The notes under the pieces: generated by a model
Databases searched by the model: none
Told to the model about the DNA's origin: nothing
Seen by the model: the letters and a program-made list of their open reading frames with translations, nothing else
Assembly (NCBI GenBank): GCA_008508345.1
Contig: QNGE01000132.1
Coordinates: forward strand, 206,510-270,509
Reading direction: 5' to 3'
Origin: Paragonimus westermani
Taxonomy: Eukaryota > Platyhelminthes > Trematoda > Plagiorchiida > Troglotrematidae
Length of the DNA stretch: 64,000 nucleotides
Made by a program: the position numbers and the translations under genes
In this document: piece by piece, positions 61,041 to 64,000 of the stretch
Position numbering within the stretch: the stretch's first letter is position 1
How the letters are laid out: every line of letters begins with the position of its first letter

Positions 61041-61762
61041 GGCGGGCGTTTCACATCAGGCGCTGTGTCGGACGGTCCCTTACATGCGATGTGCCGGATG
61101 CCGATCGAATCAACAAGACTAATTTCATAGTTTGCAATAGCCCTTGGAATGTGGATCAAATGGGTCGTATTTTCCGTACAAGTTACATATTGGATACGAC
61201 GGATTAGAGAGGTAATTGATCTGACTATGTACATGACACGTTTAGCAAATTAATGGATACTGAGTAAGTGTTTCACCCTGACGATTCGGTTGTTCAAACA
61301 GCACCTTGTAAATTTCTAAGGTCATTCTAACCCCTACGGTGTGTTCGATATAGTCAAATGTCAGTGTTTAATTAGCTAATCGACGTGATGATGAGAATTA
61401 AACAAATATTTGGACATTTCGCCAAACTAGTCAACGCATGATCATGGAACTGTTCTGTATATTAGACGGCTGGCACTTAGCTGTGATGTATAGATGCAAC
61501 CATGAATGTGATTGCATAACTAGAGTATTCCATACATAAAATATCATCTGGAAAGTTCGGCAAGAGGTTGGAACAAGAATGGTCAAACAGTAATCAAAGT
61601 GAATGAGCGTAATACCTGTCGCATGAGACACTCGATGTTGTAACATTATTCTACGGAATATGCGTTCAACTGAGGTAGCTGCTCTGCGAACCTCGTTTTG
61701 ACAATCAACCTGTTTTTACTCATCGGTTCCACCGGAATGAAATCAAGTAACTTATTTTACAG

Positions 61763-61917
61763 ACCAATCTTGTGTCCTTTGTTGGTCAATGTGCGAAGTC
61801 ACGGGTGCATCTGAACACATCATTAATTGCTCAACATCACGTTACCATGTGGAACAGGAGGAACTACCTCAGCGGATTACAACGGTGCGCAAGGAATTGC
61901 GCGATACTGTCAACCAA
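61763..61917 (+). CDS. Candidate 155-base exon, unknown protein
   Basis: Acceptor AAGTAACTTATTTTACAG, donor ACCAA|GTGAGT. Starts in phase 1 and ends in phase 0 (2 + 51 codons). It reads VTGASEHIINCSTSRYHV then EQEELPQRITTVRKELRDTV, an acidic-basic helical end that could be a short coiled coil. A second open frame through it is poor in composition. It joins 59760 on the left and 63033 on the right in phase. Confidence 0.38.
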
Positions 61918-63032
61918 GTGAGTTATACGGTGTTTTGTACTGTCGACAGGACAGCGTTGGTTTTTCATTCATTAACTTTGCCCACTACCTTTTTTGTCTC
62001 TCCTTTCAAGATAAATCTGAAGAGAGTTTCCTATTCCGTCAGCGAATATATTGCATCTACCTTTGTCTGCCGGTGGGTAACAGTTTCAAAACTCCGTTTA
62101 TCTAGTTCTCCACAATACATTTCCAATTTTCAGACGCAAATTGGATTAAGATAGTCATCCTCTGACTGAATTAACTGGTTTAACAGTTCGCCTTTTCGCT
62201 GTTCGCCCACATCGAGAACAAGTGAAATGGCGTGTTGTGTTCACCAGTTCAATGTGCTCGTTATAGCTATACTGTCATGCGTAAAAACCCGCAGTGCGTT
62301 ATCAAGACATCTCCGCTCGTATGTAGACCTAAATCAAGACTGTTTGCTTTCAGTTTGCTTCGAAGTCATACAAACAACGAAAGATAGCTAACGTTGTTTA
62401 GCTTAGCGATCCGATCCACAATAACATTTTACCCGTGGTGTGACTAGAAGCAAAATACTAAATTGTCACTTAAGAAATATGTATGAACGTGAAGAAGATG
62501 AACCTAGTTGATGGTTGTATAGAATGAACATAAGATGCAAGCAATGAGGCCGAAATAATTAGAGTAAGAGTTGAAGCACAAAAGTCACACAATTAGAATG
62601 CAAGTAAATTGACAGCATTCCTACTGGTGCACACTATACCCATATAGTTGTGGACGATAGTTTTCACAGGTAGTAGTTTTATTCGCCATCGTTGTAAAGA
62701 TCGCACAAAGTGTCAACATGACATTACAACGCTTATCTTCTGTGTACACCGTTTGGATGCGTTATGTGAACTTAGTGTACATGAATAGAAAAAGTGGCCA
62801 CAGAAATATATCTAGTAAAACGTTATTCGGAGTTGAGAAAATAAGGTGTTGTGCATCAACAATCATTTTTGAGTGTGTCCTTGAACAGAACTGGATTGCG
62901 GCTTTCTGTTCAGTGATGTATATAGCCCCGGGGAAATGAGTGAGCTCCACGTGGTTTAACTGTCACCCCCTTTGATTACACAACTTTTCGTTTATGCATA
63001 CTAACTTGTTATGGGAATGTGGGAGCAAACAG

Positions 63033-63197
63033 CTCTCTGGTTTCTACACCAGAAAGAAACCACGAACAGTGGTCCCGCCATTTTCCACTCACGATACACC
63101 TGGAAAAACTCCACAAACTCAGAGTGAACTCCGTAAGCTACGATTTGCGACTGAAAGTATGTTCAGAAACCTACAGGCTGTAACGAGTCGACTATGA
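63033..63197 (+). CDS. Candidate terminal exon with stop
   Basis: Starts in phase 0 after GGGAGCAAACAG. A perfect TACTAAC branch-point sequence lies about 27 bases upstream of that acceptor (about 62999-63005). It reads FYTRKKPRTVVPPFSTHDTP then SELRKLRFATESMFRNLQAV and ends at TGA 63197. An AATAAA at about 63417 could be its polyadenylation signal. The pyrimidine tract before the acceptor is weak. An alternative acceptor at 63052 would put it out of frame. No domain is recognised. Confidence 0.33.
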   Translation, partial: LSGFYTRKKPRTVVPPFSTHDTPGKTPQTQSELRKLRFATESMFRNLQAVTSRL

Positions 63198-64000
63198 GCA
63201 TATTATTCGCCATAGAAAATCAGTGTATTAGGGTGGAAAAATGAGCAGTATTCATACAACTCACTTCAACTTCACTTATCCCTTGGTCTTCAGACATCAA
63301 ATTCTGGAACAAACTGTGTACGACTACGTGACAAGCGGTCCACTTCCAACTTTGGATACCGTTACCTAAAGTTGGCTTAACTTCCTGAACGTTTTTTAGT
63401 TCGTCTGGTCGGTCAGAATAAAAAAATTGCACTATTAACTTAATGACTTTACATCAACATTTGGTGACAACGCCGGTAAAAAGCGCGTAAACACTGCTCA
63501 CACGGTGGAGTTATTAGTTAACCTTAACGCGAATAATAAAATCTTGAGGGGTACTTTAGCACTAAGGTGAACGTTGACAAATTTTTCAGTTGCAGATAAA
63601 CTGAAGCTTTTGCTACAGCCGTTCAGTATTGCGAAGCTTTGCTAAGGCTGAGGTTTGGAATTCATTCGTCGACCAGAGTTAAAAACAGTTGGCATGCATC
63701 TTCTCAGAGATATTTGGCAACATCAGCAATAATCGCAGACGAGTGCGCAAAAGCGATCTTAGGTAACAACTTAGACTTGTCTGTTCTGAAGCCACTGTTG
63801 CAGATCTGATCAAAGTTTCCTCATAAAGACTTATCTGGAATTTATATTCCATCCTTGAAAAGTCTCATTATTGTCTGGTTGCAACAAAAAACAAACCGCA
63901 GCTTACTCATTTTTTTATAAAGAGTTGGTTGAAATATTTTTGAGAATTTTCGAAAGCTGCAGTCGACTGTGAGTTTCGTTTAGTTTTTGTCAACCAAAAT
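63198..64000. other. Possible 3' UTR and downstream sequence
   Basis: AATAAA hexamers occur at about 63417-63422 and 63534-63539, in a position fitting the 3' end of a plus-strand gene. Nothing else is recognised to the window end. Confidence 0.3.

Overview
This looks like a piece of a flatworm nuclear genome, most probably a trematode (fluke). The evidence is eukaryotic layout with no dense reading frames, moderate GC by eye, several decayed Penelope-like elements (PLEs) with GIY-YIG domains, an RTE-type LINE with a (TGATGA)n tail, an R2-type LINE and a CR1/Jockey-type LINE. That mix, and the wording of the RTE C-terminus, matches what is known from fluke genomes. The species cannot be fixed from the sequence. 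No bacterial-type operon, CRISPR array, rRNA or convincing tRNA was seen.

Layout. At 1.6-2.7 kb there is a 5'-truncated RTE LINE with its 265-codon C-terminal frame still open. At 4.2-4.7 kb lies the 3' end of a PLE. From 9.0 to 19.8 kb there is a dense retroelement cluster: a degraded PLE (9.04-10.90 kb), an inverted PLE 3' end (11.09-11.48 kb), a CR1/Jockey-type RT fragment (11.79-12.40 kb), an R2-type element (14.5-16.2 kb), and a PLE C-terminal fragment followed at once, in the same orientation, by a nearly complete PLE (16.65-19.80 kb), as in the tandem arrangement known for Penelope. One more inverted PLE 3' end sits at 41.95-42.26 kb. All are broken by stops, frameshifts or lost catalytic residues.

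From about 20 kb to the right end there are no recognisable transposon proteins and no long single ORF. Instead there is a scatter of plus-strand open segments bounded by good AG acceptors and GT donors. Many have compatible intron phases: 26667-26873, 27932-28051, 32123-32356, 32677-32867, 35508-35674, 48966-49141, 51833-52320, 52956-53145, 53941-54132, 55870-56026, 59689-59760, 61763-61917 and 63033-63197, the last with a stop and an AATAAA downstream. I propose, as inference only, one or more multi-exon plus-strand genes with large introns and no product I recognise. Short open segments are frequent by chance at this base composition, so each exon is tentative; 51833-52320 is the best single one. 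On the minus strand, 51476-51628 is a hydrophobic candidate exon faintly resembling an SLC1-type transporter.

The elements do not form a pathway. The left third is a graveyard of retroelements; the right two thirds look like gene body, mostly intron.
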